Shown here: piece by piece, positions 1 to 8,466 of the stretch
Layout: each line of letters begins with the position of its first letter
Numbering within the stretch: the first letter of the stretch is position 1
NCBI GenBank assembly: GCA_038120095.1
Contig: JAYOKZ010000001.1
Coordinates: 193,313 to 257,312 of the forward strand
Length of the DNA: 64,000 nucleotides
DNA from: UBA2589 sp038120095
GTDB lineage: Bacteria; Gemmatimonadota; Gemmatimonadetes; Longimicrobiales; Gaopeijiaceae
Reading direction: 5' to 3'
Translations under genes and position numbers: made by a program
Notes under the pieces: model-generated
The model's database searches: none
The model's input: the letters and a program-made list of their open reading frames with translations, nothing else
Told to the model about the DNA's origin: nothing

Positions 1-59
1 TGGCGGTTCAGGACATCCAGATCGCAAAGATGGTGGCCCGGGCTCACCGCAGTCGCTGA
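1..59 (+). CDS. possible 3' end of an unidentified gene (truncated by window edge)
   Basis: The frame ending in TGA at 57-59 reads AVQDIQIAKMVARAHRSR and is open to the window edge. Its charge and helix-like pattern look like the last helix of a cytoplasmic protein, but 18 residues are too few to assign a family. It is followed by a 15-bp palindrome at 80-94, which would suit the end of a transcription unit. The call rests only on an open frame and plausible composition, so it may be chance. Confidence 0.3.
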   Translation, partial: AVQDIQIAKMVARAHRSR

Positions 60-317
60 GTCGCCTTCCTCGGAGCGGGGGGTCCGGTGGACCCATCACC
101 GCCGACTGCGTTAGGCACAGTCCCAAAAGCCCCTGTCAGCCCGAAGGGCGGGGGGAACGCCATCCTGTTCAGACCCACTGATGGTCAGGCTCCAAACGAG
201 CGCATCTTGTGATCGCCCGGATCAGCACGCCAACATGGAATACACCTTGGGAAGTCCGTGCCTTGCACTCTTCTGTGACTCGGCGCACCAACTCTCCGGG
301 ATCTGGCTGCTCAACCA
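60..317. other. intergenic stretch upstream of the Ig-domain gene
   Basis: No convincing gene is seen. A 67-codon open frame at 181-384 overlaps the start of the Ig-domain gene and has no recognisable protein character. The only structured element is the palindrome at 80-94. No clear sigma-70 type promoter pair was recognised. Confidence 0.4.
80..94. repeat. 15-bp palindrome GGGTCC-GGT-GGACCC (copy 1)
   Basis: Perfect 6-bp arms around a 3-bp spacer. A near-identical palindrome, AGGTCC-GCT-GGACCT, lies at 3264-3278, just past the other end of the Ig-domain gene, so the two copies bracket that gene. No T-tract follows this copy, which argues against a simple intrinsic terminator. A protein-binding operator is the alternative. 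Confidence 0.45.
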
Positions 318-3187
318 GTGCGCATTATGCTCGAACATCTGCACTCCTTTGACCGTCACCGTCAGCCGACGCGTGGGCGGTTAGGGCGCAGGTGGGTCGT
401 CACCGTTTGCGTGCTGGCCTCGATCTCGTGCTGGTCTGACGCGCCAAGTCCAACCGAACCACCGGCGCCAGTACCCACGAGCATCGAACTATCAGAGCGC
501 GAATTGACGCTGACGTCCCTTGGGTCGACTGCCAAACTGACGGCCACCGTCAAGGATCAAAACGGTGCTGTCATGACTGGTCAGAATGTCACGTGGACGT
601 CGAGCGACGATGGCGTGCTCACCGTCGTCGATGGCCTCGTCACATCCGTATCGAACGGTACCGCTTCGGTCTCAGCAGCCAGTGGCACTGCAACCGCAGT
701 CGTCCACGTGTCGGTGAGTCAGGTGGCAGCATCGATCAACCTCAGCACCGATACGCTGTCGTTTCCCTCGATCGGCGATACCACGACCGTCCAGGCCAGT
801 GTGCTCGATGCTGCCGGTCAGCTGATCGCCGATGCCCCGGTCACGTGGACGTCGAGCGACGATGGCGTGCTCACCGTCGTCGATGGCCTCGTCANNNNNN
901 NNNNNNNNNNNNNNNNNNNNNNNNNNNNNNNNNNNNNNNNNNNNNNNNNNNNNNNNNNNNNNNNNNNNNNNNNNNNNNNNNNNNNNNNNNNNNNGTCACG
1001 TGGACGTCGAGCGACGATGGCGTGCTCACCGTCGTCGATGGCCTCGTCACATCCGTATCGAACGGTACCGCTTCGGTCTCAGCAGCCAGTGGCACTGCAA
1101 CCGCAGTCGTCCACGTGTCGGTGAGTCAGGTCATTGCGACCATCAGCATCGATTCTGGGGTGCCGCCCTCAATGATCCTCGGGGATTCACTGAGAATTCA
1201 GGTAGAGTTCGCCGATGCTCAGGGCGTTGCCATGCCTGAAGCACCTCTATCGTGGAGTTCCACCGACTCGAGCGTCGTCTCCGTAGACTCGACGGGTCTC
1301 GTCAAGGCACTCGCCGTCGGCACAACTGATCTCGTGGCTTCAGCTGGCAACGTAGCCGACACGGTGACTGTTCTCGTATACGAACGATTGGCAGTCGACC
1401 CTCCGCCGCCCAGCACTGCAGTGGTGGGCGTGCCGTTTGCAACCGTACTGACGGCATCGGGAGGTGACGGAGAATACATCTGGTCACCTGGAGATGAAGG
1501 CCTGCCTGGGGGATTCACGCTGTTGGCGAACGGAACTCTGGAGGGCACCGCCGCCACGCCGGGTGTGCTTCAGGTTCTGGCGATCGTGACGTCCGGCGAT
1601 GGGCAGATCGACTCCTTGACTCTCAATCTGCCCGTATACGCGGCGATCTCTGTGGATGCTACCCCGCTGTCAGAGGGCCTCGTGGGTGTGGCCTACGCGG
1701 ACACGATCCCTGTCACGGGAGGCGATGGATCGTACGTCGTCTCACTCGTAAGCGGAGCCGTCCCCGATGGTCTCGAACTCCGCTCGTCAGGTGAAATCTT
1801 CGGAACGCCGCTCATGGTTGAAGCTCAGACGTTCACCATTCAGCTTCAGAGCGGAGATGGACAGGTCCTTCAGGTCGTCCGATCACTCAAGATCCGGAAA
1901 GACGCGTCGTTTATCGAGGGCTACGCGGGAGACGTGAGCATCGATCGGGGGGAGTCCATCTCACTCCACATATCGACCGATGGCTCGCAGCACGGTTTGG
2001 CAGTCTCGCGACTCGGGTGGTACGGAGGAACAGGCAAGAGCTTGGTCCTCAGCGTCGACTCGGTGGCTGGTCTGGAACAAGCCCAACCCGTCGCAGATGC
2101 CAGCACAGGACTGATCGAGGCGAACTGGAGCCCCACCTACACGCTGCAGACAGATCCCAACTGGACGAGTGGCGTGTATTTGGTCGATCTAATATCCGGG
2201 GGCGCCCCCTTTGGCAGAATCATGTTCGTCATCCGGGACGATGCGCAGCCTGGAGACCTTGTCGTTCAGATTCCAGTGACCACGTATCAAGCGTACAACA
2301 ACTGGGGCGGCAAGAGTCTCTACGAGTACAATTCCGATGGGGGTCGCGCGTACAAAGTGTCGTTTGATCGACCCTATGCGAGTGGCTCAGGGGCAGGAGA
2401 CGTTTTTTCCGGGGACTACAACCTGATTCGCTGGCTGGAGCGGGAGGGATATCAAGCCTCGTATGTGACGAGTATCGATCTTGAGCGAGACCCTTCTATC
2501 CTGTCAGGGGCGCGAGTATTCATCTCCAATTTCCATGACGAGTACTGGTCACAAGGCATGCGTGACGCCTTGGTAACTGCCCTCGATGCTGGTACGCACG
2601 CCGCCTTTTTTGACGCCAACAACATCTACTGGCAGATCCGCTTCGAAGCGTCCTCTGTGGCAGATCCCTACCGCGTCATGGTGGCATACAAAGAAGCTGC
2701 ACTGGACGGTGGAGGACCTGCCGGCGCGACGACCGTCCGGTGGCGCGACGCTGAGGTCAATCAACCAGAAAATGGTATTCTGGGAATCATGTACAGCTCC
2801 GACTTTACGTTCGGTGAGTCCTTCCCATGGGTGGTGAAGAACTCCGCGCACTGGATCTACGACGGAACCGGAGCTGTCGACGGAGATGAAATTCCGGGCC
2901 TCGTGGGGTACGAGTACGATCGGATCTGGAACAACGGCACGTCACCGCCAACGACCGACCTTGTGCTGCTTGCCGAATCGCCCGTGGTTGATCGCAATTC
3001 CCTTCCCGACGTGCACCATGCGGCCATCCACACGAGGTCCGACAGTGGAGCGATCGTCTTTGCCGCCGGGACGAACTACTGGTCGTGGTTCCTGGACAAT
3101 GACGGCTTCACACCGGGTCGACCCCCTACGGATGTTCGGGTCCAGCAGATGACCAGGAATCTGCTCATGCGAATGCTCGGCGGTTGA
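318..3187 (+). CDS. Ig-repeat (Big_2) surface lipoprotein with N,N-dimethylformamidase-beta-like C-terminus; interrupted by assembly gap
   Basis: Probably one gene cut by the 100-N gap at 895-994. The frame changes across the gap only because its length is arbitrary. The N-terminus has a hydrophobic segment and a Cys near residue 38 (ASISC, a weak lipobox). Two bacterial Ig-like (Big_2) repeats of about 84 residues precede the gap, and the right part resumes inside an identical repeat. Then come one more Ig-like unit, two He_PIG-like putative Ig domains (LPGGFTLLANGTLEG and VPDGLELRSSGEIFG) and about 430 residues resembling the C-terminal domain of N,N-dimethylformamidase beta subunit (GYAGDVSIDRGESI, RLGWYGG, YQAYNNWGG, FISNFHDEYWS). 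That domain occurs in many secreted proteins unlinked to formamide metabolism, so I infer a surface-exposed protein with an uncharacterised hydrolase or binding domain. The neighbours do not suggest a pathway. Confidence 0.8.
588..1131 (+). repeat. 137-bp identical Ig-domain repeat (copies at 588-724, 840-894 partial, 995-1131) around an N gap
   Basis: Bases 588-724 and 995-1131 are identical over 137 bp. Bases 840-894 match the first 55 bp of the same unit, right at the gap edge. The spacing from copy 1 to copy 2 is 252 bp, exactly one 84-residue Ig domain. The 55 bp left of the gap (840-894) equals the 55 bp right of it (995-1049), as expected if two graph edges sharing a 55-mer were joined with a default 100-N spacer. 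The true number of Ig units is unknown. Confidence 0.9.
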
Positions 3188-3263
3188 GATCCCAGCGTCC
3201 AGCCCGGCGCCACTGTTCGTCTGACTCTTCTGCATCGCTAAAGGTCCGACACGCGCCCTCCTG

Positions 3264-3278
3264 AGGTCCGCTGGACCT
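3264..3278. repeat. 15-bp palindrome AGGTCC-GCT-GGACCT (copy 2)
   Basis: Perfect 6-bp arms with a 3-bp centre, matching the core of the palindrome at 80-94 (GGTCCGnTGGACC). It directly abuts a possible -10 hexamer, TATCTT, at 3279-3284, so it sits where an operator for the radical SAM gene would lie. It could equally be a stem at the end of the Ig-domain gene transcript. Confidence 0.45.
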
Positions 3279-3284
3279 TATCTT
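3279..3284 (+). promoter_or_regulatory. possible -10 element TATCTT for the radical SAM gene
   Basis: TATCTT lies only 5 bases before the ATG at 3290 and no Shine-Dalgarno sequence is seen, so transcription would start at or very near the start codon (leaderless mRNA). No recognisable -35 box was found; the upstream space is taken by the palindrome at 3264-3278. This is inference from position and sequence only. Confidence 0.3.
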
Positions 3285-3289
3285 TGAGT

Positions 3290-4159
3290 ATGCGCTACGA
3301 GGGGAAGCTCTACCGTCCGCCGTCCGAGGCTCGATCGTACATCGTGCAGGCCACCATCGGCTGTTCGCACAACCTGTGCACGTATTGCGACATGTACCGG
3401 GACAAGCAGTTCAGAGTACGCAGCCTCGACGAAGTGCTCGCGGACATTTCCATGGCGGGGCGCACGTACCCCGGCACCGGCAAGGTCTTCGTCGCTGATG
3501 GCGATGCACTGATCATGGACATCGATCGATGGCTCGCGATCCTGTCGGCGTGCCGCATGGCGTTTCCCCGACTGCAACGGGTCTCCTGCTACGCCACCGC
3601 GGAGAACCTGCTGGAAAAGACGCCGGCGGAACTCCACGCCCTGCGAGAAGCCGGACTCGAGATGCTCTACATAGGCCCTGAATCCGGTGATGACGTGACC
3701 CTCAAGCGCATTGTGAAGGGGGGCACCTTCGCTGAGCACGTCGAGGCAGCGAAGAGGGCTCATGAAGCGGGCATCCGCCTCAGTGTGATCGTGCTGCTGG
3801 GCGCGGGCGGGGTGGACAGAAGCGTCGAACATGCGAGAGAAACTGCGCGTCTGATCTCTCTCATGGATCCCGACTACGTCGGGGCCCTCACCCTGACCGT
3901 GATCCCGGGCACCCCCCAGGAGCGAATGGTCGAGAAGGGCCACTTCCAGTTACCCGGTGTCCCGCAGCTGCTGCAGGAGATGCGCACCATCGTGGAGCAC
4001 GCGAACCCGACCGATACCGTATTCCGAACGAACCACGCATCGAGCTACCTCCCGATCGCCGGGCGGCTTCCGACGGATCGCGAGAAGATCCTGACGGCCA
4101 TAGACATGGCTCTCGACGGCTCGATCCCGCTGCGACCGGAGTTCATGCGGGGGCTTTAG
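3290..4159 (+). CDS. radical SAM protein
   Basis: 289 residues. The N-terminal radical SAM core has the cluster motif GCSHNLCTYCDMY (Cys 25, 30 and 33, spacing CX4CX2C rather than the textbook CX3CX2C), followed by a conserved-looking YRDKQFRVR segment. Later signatures include EMLYIGPESGDD, which resembles the SAM-binding strand of Elp3/oxygen-independent coproporphyrinogen-oxidase-like enzymes, and LLGAGG. There is no B12-binding domain and no extra iron-sulfur domain. The substrate is unknown. A TTG at 3284 would add two residues; ATG at 3290 is preferred. It runs convergent to the sdh operon with 10 bp between the stops, and nothing nearby suggests a pathway. Confidence 0.85.
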   Translation: MRYEGKLYRPPSEARSYIVQATIGCSHNLCTYCDMYRDKQFRVRSLDEVLADISMAGRTYPGTGKVFVADGDALIMDIDRWLAILSACRMAFPRLQRVSCYATAENLLEKTPAELHALREAGLEMLYIGPESGDDVTLKRIVKGGTFAEHVEAAKRAHEAGIRLSVIVLLGAGGVDRSVEHARETARLISLMDPDYVGALTLTVIPGTPQERMVEKGHFQLPGVPQLLQEMRTIVEHANPTDTVFRTNHASSYLPIAGRLPTDREKILTAIDMALDGSIPLRPEFMRGL

Positions 4160-4169
4160 GAAGCTCCGC

Positions 4170-4670
4170 CTACTCCAGCATCGACTTCCCGGCCTCTTCG
4201 TGTCCCGGGCGCACATCGGACCGAGCGTTCACGACACGTGCACACGTGTTCCAACGCAGAATCGCATCATCGTTACCGGCTGGCCGAATGATTTCTGCGG
4301 CGGCGAAATGGTCCATGGCTTTCATGAACCAGTCGTAGGCGACCTCTCCCGACGCCATCCCCCCGCGCCTGAGGCTGGCAAACGCCATGCGCTCCGCAAC
4401 GATCCCGGCGTAGTACGCCCGGTCGTACGCATCGTCCAGCTGCTCGACCACCTCCATCACGGCGCGGACCGTCGCGCCCCCCTCGACTCCGAACTGGTCA
4501 CACAGTGTCAGGCACAGGACGACGAGCGTGCCCTGATCATCGGGATCCACCGCGAGGATGTCACGACAGATACTCTCAGCCAGGAACGGGTGATTCAGAA
4601 GGCGGTACTGGTCCGCCTTTTCCCTCGCTGGATCGAGCGCTTCCGCCGAGAGGCGCTTCAGCTCGAACAT
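4170..4670 (-). CDS. hypothetical helical (TPR-like) protein, last gene of the sdh operon
   Basis: 166 residues from ATG at 4670 (MFELKRLSAEALDPAREKAD), 10 bp after the sdhB stop. The sequence is almost all amphipathic helix with the feel of tetratricopeptide repeats: RLLNHPFLAESICRDILAVD followed by DDAYDRAYYAGIVAERMAFA. It has no signal peptide or membrane segment. Position makes it co-transcribed with sdhCAB, so a role in assembly or regulation of that complex is possible, but this is guilt by association. A longer frame starting at 4736 would overlap sdhB by 56 bases and is less likely. Confidence 0.7.
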   Translation of the reverse strand: MFELKRLSAEALDPAREKADQYRLLNHPFLAESICRDILAVDPDDQGTLVVLCLTLCDQFGVEGGATVRAVMEVVEQLDDAYDRAYYAGIVAERMAFASLRRGGMASGEVAYDWFMKAMDHFAAAEIIRPAGNDDAILRWNTCARVVNARSDVRPGHEEAGKSMLE

Positions 4671-4680
4671 GCCACGGGCG

Positions 4681-5436
4681 TCAGTCGCGATCGCCCCCTC
4701 CGAACACCGAGCGCATGATTTTCGCGATCGGGTCATAGGAACGGTCGACCACGCGCTCCTTCAACGGAATGATCGCATTGTCCGTGATCGTGATGTTCTC
4801 GGGGCAGACCTTCGTGCAGCATTTGGTGATGTTGCAGTAGCCGATCCCCATGTCGTCCCGGAGGTACGCGACCCGGTCCCCCACGTCGATGGGGTTCATC
4901 TCGGCCTGGGCCGCAAAAACGAAATGCCGGGGTCCCGCAAACTCCGCGTGCATCTGATGGTCCCGAAGAACGTGACACACGTTCTGGCACAGGAAGCACT
5001 CGATGCACTTACGGAACTCCTGCGGACGCTCGACGTCGTACTGATGCATCTTCCAAGAGCCGTCTTCGAAGTCGGGCTCCTTGGGTGTCATCTGCTGGAT
5101 CGACGCCTTCACCTCGTAGTTCCAGGACACGTCCGTCACGAGATCCTTGAGGACCGGGAAGGTCCGCATCGGTTCGACAGTGATGGGGCCATCGCCGGCA
5201 ACGTCCTCCACACGTGTCATACACATCAAGCGGGGCGAACCATTGACCTCGGCCGAGCACGACCCGCACTTGCCGGCCTTGCAGTTCCAGCGGCACGCCA
5301 GATCCGTCGCCTGCTCCGCCTGAATCTTGTGAATCGCATCGAGCACGACGTACCCGGGCTCGAGGTCCACATCGTACGTCTCGAAATCGCCGCCTTCCTG
5401 GTCGCCACGCCAGACCTTGAACGTCGCAGACTCCAT
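4681..5436 (-). CDS. sdhB: succinate dehydrogenase / fumarate reductase iron-sulfur subunit
   Basis: 251 residues, close to the usual length. It carries electrons from the flavin subunit to quinone through three clusters. The N-terminal ferredoxin domain has the [2Fe-2S] ligands Cys 52, 57, 60 and 72 (NCKAGKCGSC and later LMC). The C-terminal domain has CIECFLCQNVC (Cys 144-154) and CNITKCCTKVCP (around 201-211) for the [4Fe-4S] and [3Fe-4S] clusters. The second motif ends in CH instead of the common CP, as in actinobacterial Sdh1-type subunits. The ATG overlaps the sdhA stop (ATGA at 5434-5438), so translation is coupled. Confidence 0.95.
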   Translation of the reverse strand: MESATFKVWRGDQEGGDFETYDVDLEPGYVVLDAIHKIQAEQATDLACRWNCKAGKCGSCSAEVNGSPRLMCMTRVEDVAGDGPITVEPMRTFPVLKDLVTDVSWNYEVKASIQQMTPKEPDFEDGSWKMHQYDVERPQEFRKCIECFLCQNVCHVLRDHQMHAEFAGPRHFVFAAQAEMNPIDVGDRVAYLRDDMGIGYCNITKCCTKVCPENITITDNAIIPLKERVVDRSYDPIAKIMRSVFGGGDRD

Positions 5437-7253
5437 CAGCCTTCCTCCTCGATGATGTCCTGAAGCTCCTGCCGGATCGGAGGAATCTCGTGACGTGTGA
5501 TGGTCATCTCACCGTCTGCACCCTTGCGGACCACGTGATTGAACGTCGACCACGCCTTGTCCTTGTCCGGGTGATCGAGGCGCGAATGCGCACCACGACT
5601 CTCCTTCCGCTCACGCGCCGACAGGGCGATCGCTTCAGAGACCGTGAGGAGATGCTTCATATCCAGAGCCGTGTGCCAACCGGGATTGTACCAGCGATTC
5701 CCGCCGGCCCCCACGCCGGATACCTGACCGGCAATCTCGCGAATCGACTCGAGCGCCTCAGAAAGCCCTTCTTCCTCCCGTGCGATCCCGACCTTGTTCT
5801 GCATCATGTTCTGAAGCTCGAACTGAAGCTGAAATGGGTTCACCGGCGTGACACCGCGCTCGAGCGGGGCAAGAGCCTCAATCGCTGCCTCGTCGATCTC
5901 CGCCTGAGAGACCGTGTAGTTCGGATTGTCCTTCGCGAACTTGGCGGCGTACTCTCCGGCACGCTGCCCGAACACGACCAGATCGGAGAGCGAGTTGCCT
6001 CCGAGACGATTCGCGCCGTGCAAGCCGCCCGCGACTTCGCCGGCAGCGAACAGCCCCGGCACCGTCGTGGTCATCTGCGTATCTGCGTCAACGGCGACAC
6101 CACCCATCGCGTAATGGGTGGTCGGCCCCACCTCCATTGGCTCCTTCGTGATGTCGATGCCCGCCAGTTCCTTGAACTGGTGGTACATGCTGGGGAGCTT
6201 CTTCTTGATGTGGCCCTCGGAATCCTTGATGTGCTCCTTGATCCAGGCGATGTCGAGGAACGCTCCGCCATGAGGACTGCCGCGCCCCTCCTGAACTTCC
6301 TTCACGATCTTTCGAGCAACGTGGTCACGCGTCAGGAGTTCCGGCGGACGCCGTGCGTCCCGATCGCCGGTCACGTATCGCCATCCCTCGTCGGGATTGT
6401 CGGCCGTCTGATCGACATAGAGGGGCGGGATGTCCTCGAACATGAACCGCTCACCCTTGCTGTTCCTCAGGATGCCGCCCTCGCCGCGAACACCTTCGGT
6501 CACGAGGATGCCCCGGACACTCGGTGGCCAGATCATTCCGGTCGGATGGAACTGGATGAACTCCATGTCCCGCATCTCGGCACCCGCATGGTACGCGAGA
6601 GAGTGCCCGTCTCCCGTGCCTTCCCAACTGTTGCTGGTCACGAGGTACGCCCGTCCGAGACCGCCTGTCGCGAGCACGACCGCCTTCGCCTTGAAAATCC
6701 GGAATCGACCCTGCTCCCGGTCGTACCCGAACGCCCCGACACAACGCTCGCCATCCTTGAGCAGGCGGGTGACGGTGACCTCCATATGCACGTCGATGCC
6801 CTGATGGATCCCGTGATCCTGCAGGGTGCGGATCATCTCCAGACCCGTGCGGTCACCAACGTGGGCGAGCCGCGGGTATTTGTGACCACCGAAATTACGC
6901 TGGAGAATCTTCCCCTCCGGCGTTCGATCGAAGAGCGCACCCCACTTCTCCAACTCGCGCGCACGCTCCGGTGACTCCTTGGCGTGCAGCTCTGCCATGC
7001 GCCAGCTGTTCAGATACTGACCCCCGCGCATCGTATCGGCGAAATGGGTCTTCCACCCGTCCCGCTCGTCGACATTCCCCATGGACGCGGCCATGCCACC
7101 TTCGGCCATCACGGTGTGCGCCTTGCCGAGGAGCGACTTGCACACCAGGCCGACGGAGACGCCTGCTGCAGCCGCCTCGATCGCCGCTCGCAGGCCGGCA
7201 CCGCCCGCTCCAATCACGAGAACGTCGTGCTCAAACTCCTGGTACGTCGACAT
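5436..7253 (-). CDS. sdhA: succinate dehydrogenase / fumarate reductase flavoprotein subunit
   Basis: 605 residues from ATG at 7253. It oxidises succinate to fumarate in the TCA cycle on the cytoplasmic face of the membrane. Visible features are the FAD Rossmann motif DVLVIGAGGAGLRAA near the start, the KAHTVMAEGG segment holding the His that normally binds FAD covalently, FIQFHPTGM, HYAMGGV, and the C-terminal FAD loop GLFAAGEVAGGLHGANRLGG followed by SLSDLVVFG. An upstream in-frame start at 7370 would lie wholly inside sdhC, so MSTYQEFEHD is chosen. It overlaps sdhC (ATGA at 7251-7255) and sdhB. The family resemblance is to actinobacterial Sdh1 rather than mitochondrial-type SdhA. Confidence 0.95.
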   Translation of the reverse strand: MSTYQEFEHDVLVIGAGGAGLRAAIEAAAAGVSVGLVCKSLLGKAHTVMAEGGMAASMGNVDERDGWKTHFADTMRGGQYLNSWRMAELHAKESPERARELEKWGALFDRTPEGKILQRNFGGHKYPRLAHVGDRTGLEMIRTLQDHGIHQGIDVHMEVTVTRLLKDGERCVGAFGYDREQGRFRIFKAKAVVLATGGLGRAYLVTSNSWEGTGDGHSLAYHAGAEMRDMEFIQFHPTGMIWPPSVRGILVTEGVRGEGGILRNSKGERFMFEDIPPLYVDQTADNPDEGWRYVTGDRDARRPPELLTRDHVARKIVKEVQEGRGSPHGGAFLDIAWIKEHIKDSEGHIKKKLPSMYHQFKELAGIDITKEPMEVGPTTHYAMGGVAVDADTQMTTTVPGLFAAGEVAGGLHGANRLGGNSLSDLVVFGQRAGEYAAKFAKDNPNYTVSQAEIDEAAIEALAPLERGVTPVNPFQLQFELQNMMQNKVGIAREEEGLSEALESIREIAGQVSGVGAGGNRWYNPGWHTALDMKHLLTVSEAIALSARERKESRGAHSRLDHPDKDKAWSTFNHVVRKGADGEMTITRHEIPPIRQELQDIIEEEG

Positions 7254-8062
7254 CAGAAGAACCTCACGTTGGTCCAGATTCCCATCGCGCAGAGCCGGAC
7301 GTAGATGTCGGAGAAGGCGACCCACAGCAGGCTCGTCCACGCCCACGCCATGTGCCGCGCGTTGAGGCACGACACGCAGTCGAACGCGGCCTTCCGTATG
7401 GGGCGACGTGACAGGATGTCGATGCCACCTCCGACCAGATGGCGAAGCGAGTGGCAGCCGAACGTGTAACCTGAGTGGAACACGACATTGAGCGTCAGAA
7501 CGACCGTGCCCACGCTCATGCCGATCTCTTTCCCCCCATTGCCGTCATCGAACCACAGCGCCGTCCACGCATCGTAGGCAAGAAAGACGAGGAGCAGCAG
7601 CGCAAACGGGAGAGCATATCGATGAAGGTTCTGAATGATCAGCGGAAATTTCCGCTCCCCGATGTATCCCTTGCCCGGTGTCCCGACACTGCACGAAGGC
7701 GGACCGGGCCAATACGCCTTGTAGTAGGCGCCCCGATAGTAGTAGCAGGTGAGGCGGAAACTGACCGGTGCCCAGAGAATGAGAAACGCGGGCGAGTAGG
7801 GCAGAAAGCCCGGCCACCATCCCGGCGCTCCCGAGCGTTCCATGAGGGCGTGCTCCGACGCGCCCCAGATCTCGGGTGAATAGAACGGCGAGAGCAGGTT
7901 CTCATGCCAGTAGAATTGGCCCTGAAAGGCCGCCCACGTGCTGTAGACGACAAAGGAAGTAAAAACCGTGAACACGACGAGCGGCTGGATCCACCAGGCA
8001 TCCTTGCGCATCGTCTGGCCGAATGACCGCCGCACGGGAAGTGCCGTGGGAGGTGTCGCCAT
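7253..8062 (-). CDS. sdhC: Cys/His-rich membrane anchor subunit of succinate dehydrogenase (mycobacterial Sdh1-like)
   Basis: 269 residues with about five hydrophobic spans (roughly 25-45, 88-105, 148-170, 185-200, 238-262). It is not a classical heme-b anchor: one polypeptide carries many Cys and His residues, including C106, C124, H147, HSGYTFGCHSLRH (196-208) and CVSCLNARH (229-237). Mycobacterial Sdh1 is known to have a heme-free anchor with a membrane-embedded Rieske-type [2Fe-2S] cluster; order, size and Cys/His richness match, but I cannot assign ligands. First gene of the operon sdhC-sdhA-sdhB, ending with an ATGA overlap into sdhA. It presumably reduces menaquinone, and menB is in this window. 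Confidence 0.88.
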   Translation of the reverse strand: MATPPTALPVRRSFGQTMRKDAWWIQPLVVFTVFTSFVVYSTWAAFQGQFYWHENLLSPFYSPEIWGASEHALMERSGAPGWWPGFLPYSPAFLILWAPVSFRLTCYYYRGAYYKAYWPGPPSCSVGTPGKGYIGERKFPLIIQNLHRYALPFALLLLVFLAYDAWTALWFDDGNGGKEIGMSVGTVVLTLNVVFHSGYTFGCHSLRHLVGGGIDILSRRPIRKAAFDCVSCLNARHMAWAWTSLLWVAFSDIYVRLCAMGIWTNVRFF

Positions 8063-8466
8063 GCGTCGTCCTTCCGCGGCATCAACCGCCGCGCGGGAGA
8101 GATCGTCAGCCCGTCGGAGGGCTCAGGAGTCGGGGTAGAATACGCCGAGTCGTCGTCGTCGCAACCGATGCCCGTACGAACGCGTCATGCCCTCGGTGAG
8201 ACCGGGACGACTCGCTCGAGGACGAGCCTGCACGCGGGACTGAACCCGTCCTCGATGCGTGACACGGCGACCCCGAGCGGACATCCGCGGGCAGCAGCCT
8301 CCGGCAACTTATACGCTTCCCAACTCCCGGCAGAGCCACCTCCTCTCGTCCTCGGGTGTCGCCCATGTGCGCCCGCACGCTCGACGTCCGTGGCGGCCAC
8401 CTTGCGATTCGTGACGACGCCCCGGATGTTGCGAGCAGCGGTCATATTTCAGCCACGGAGCCTGCC
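8063..8466. other. divergent intergenic region between sdhC and the MalY-like gene
   Basis: About 400 bases separate the two divergent genes if the aminotransferase starts at 8467; earlier in-frame starts (8356, 8365) would shorten it. A TATAAG hexamer reads on the minus strand at 8313-8308 and could be the -10 box of the sdh operon, leaving a leader of about 240 bases. No matching -35 box, riboswitch or convincing small gene was seen. The minus-strand frame at 8106-8378 looks like noise. Confidence 0.4.

Noticed and set aside
588..1131. CRISPR-like repeat array
   Set aside because: The repeats are long (137 bp identical within a 252-bp period), in frame, and encode Ig domains; there are no short repeats with unique spacers and no cas genes.
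318..3187. Frameshifted pseudogene
   Set aside because: The frame change occurs only across the 100-N gap of arbitrary length; both sides are clean coding sequence of the same protein family.
5490..6974. 494-codon plus-strand frame opposite sdhA
   Set aside because: It is a shadow of the high-GC sdhA gene; its translation is rich in Arg and His without any family motif.
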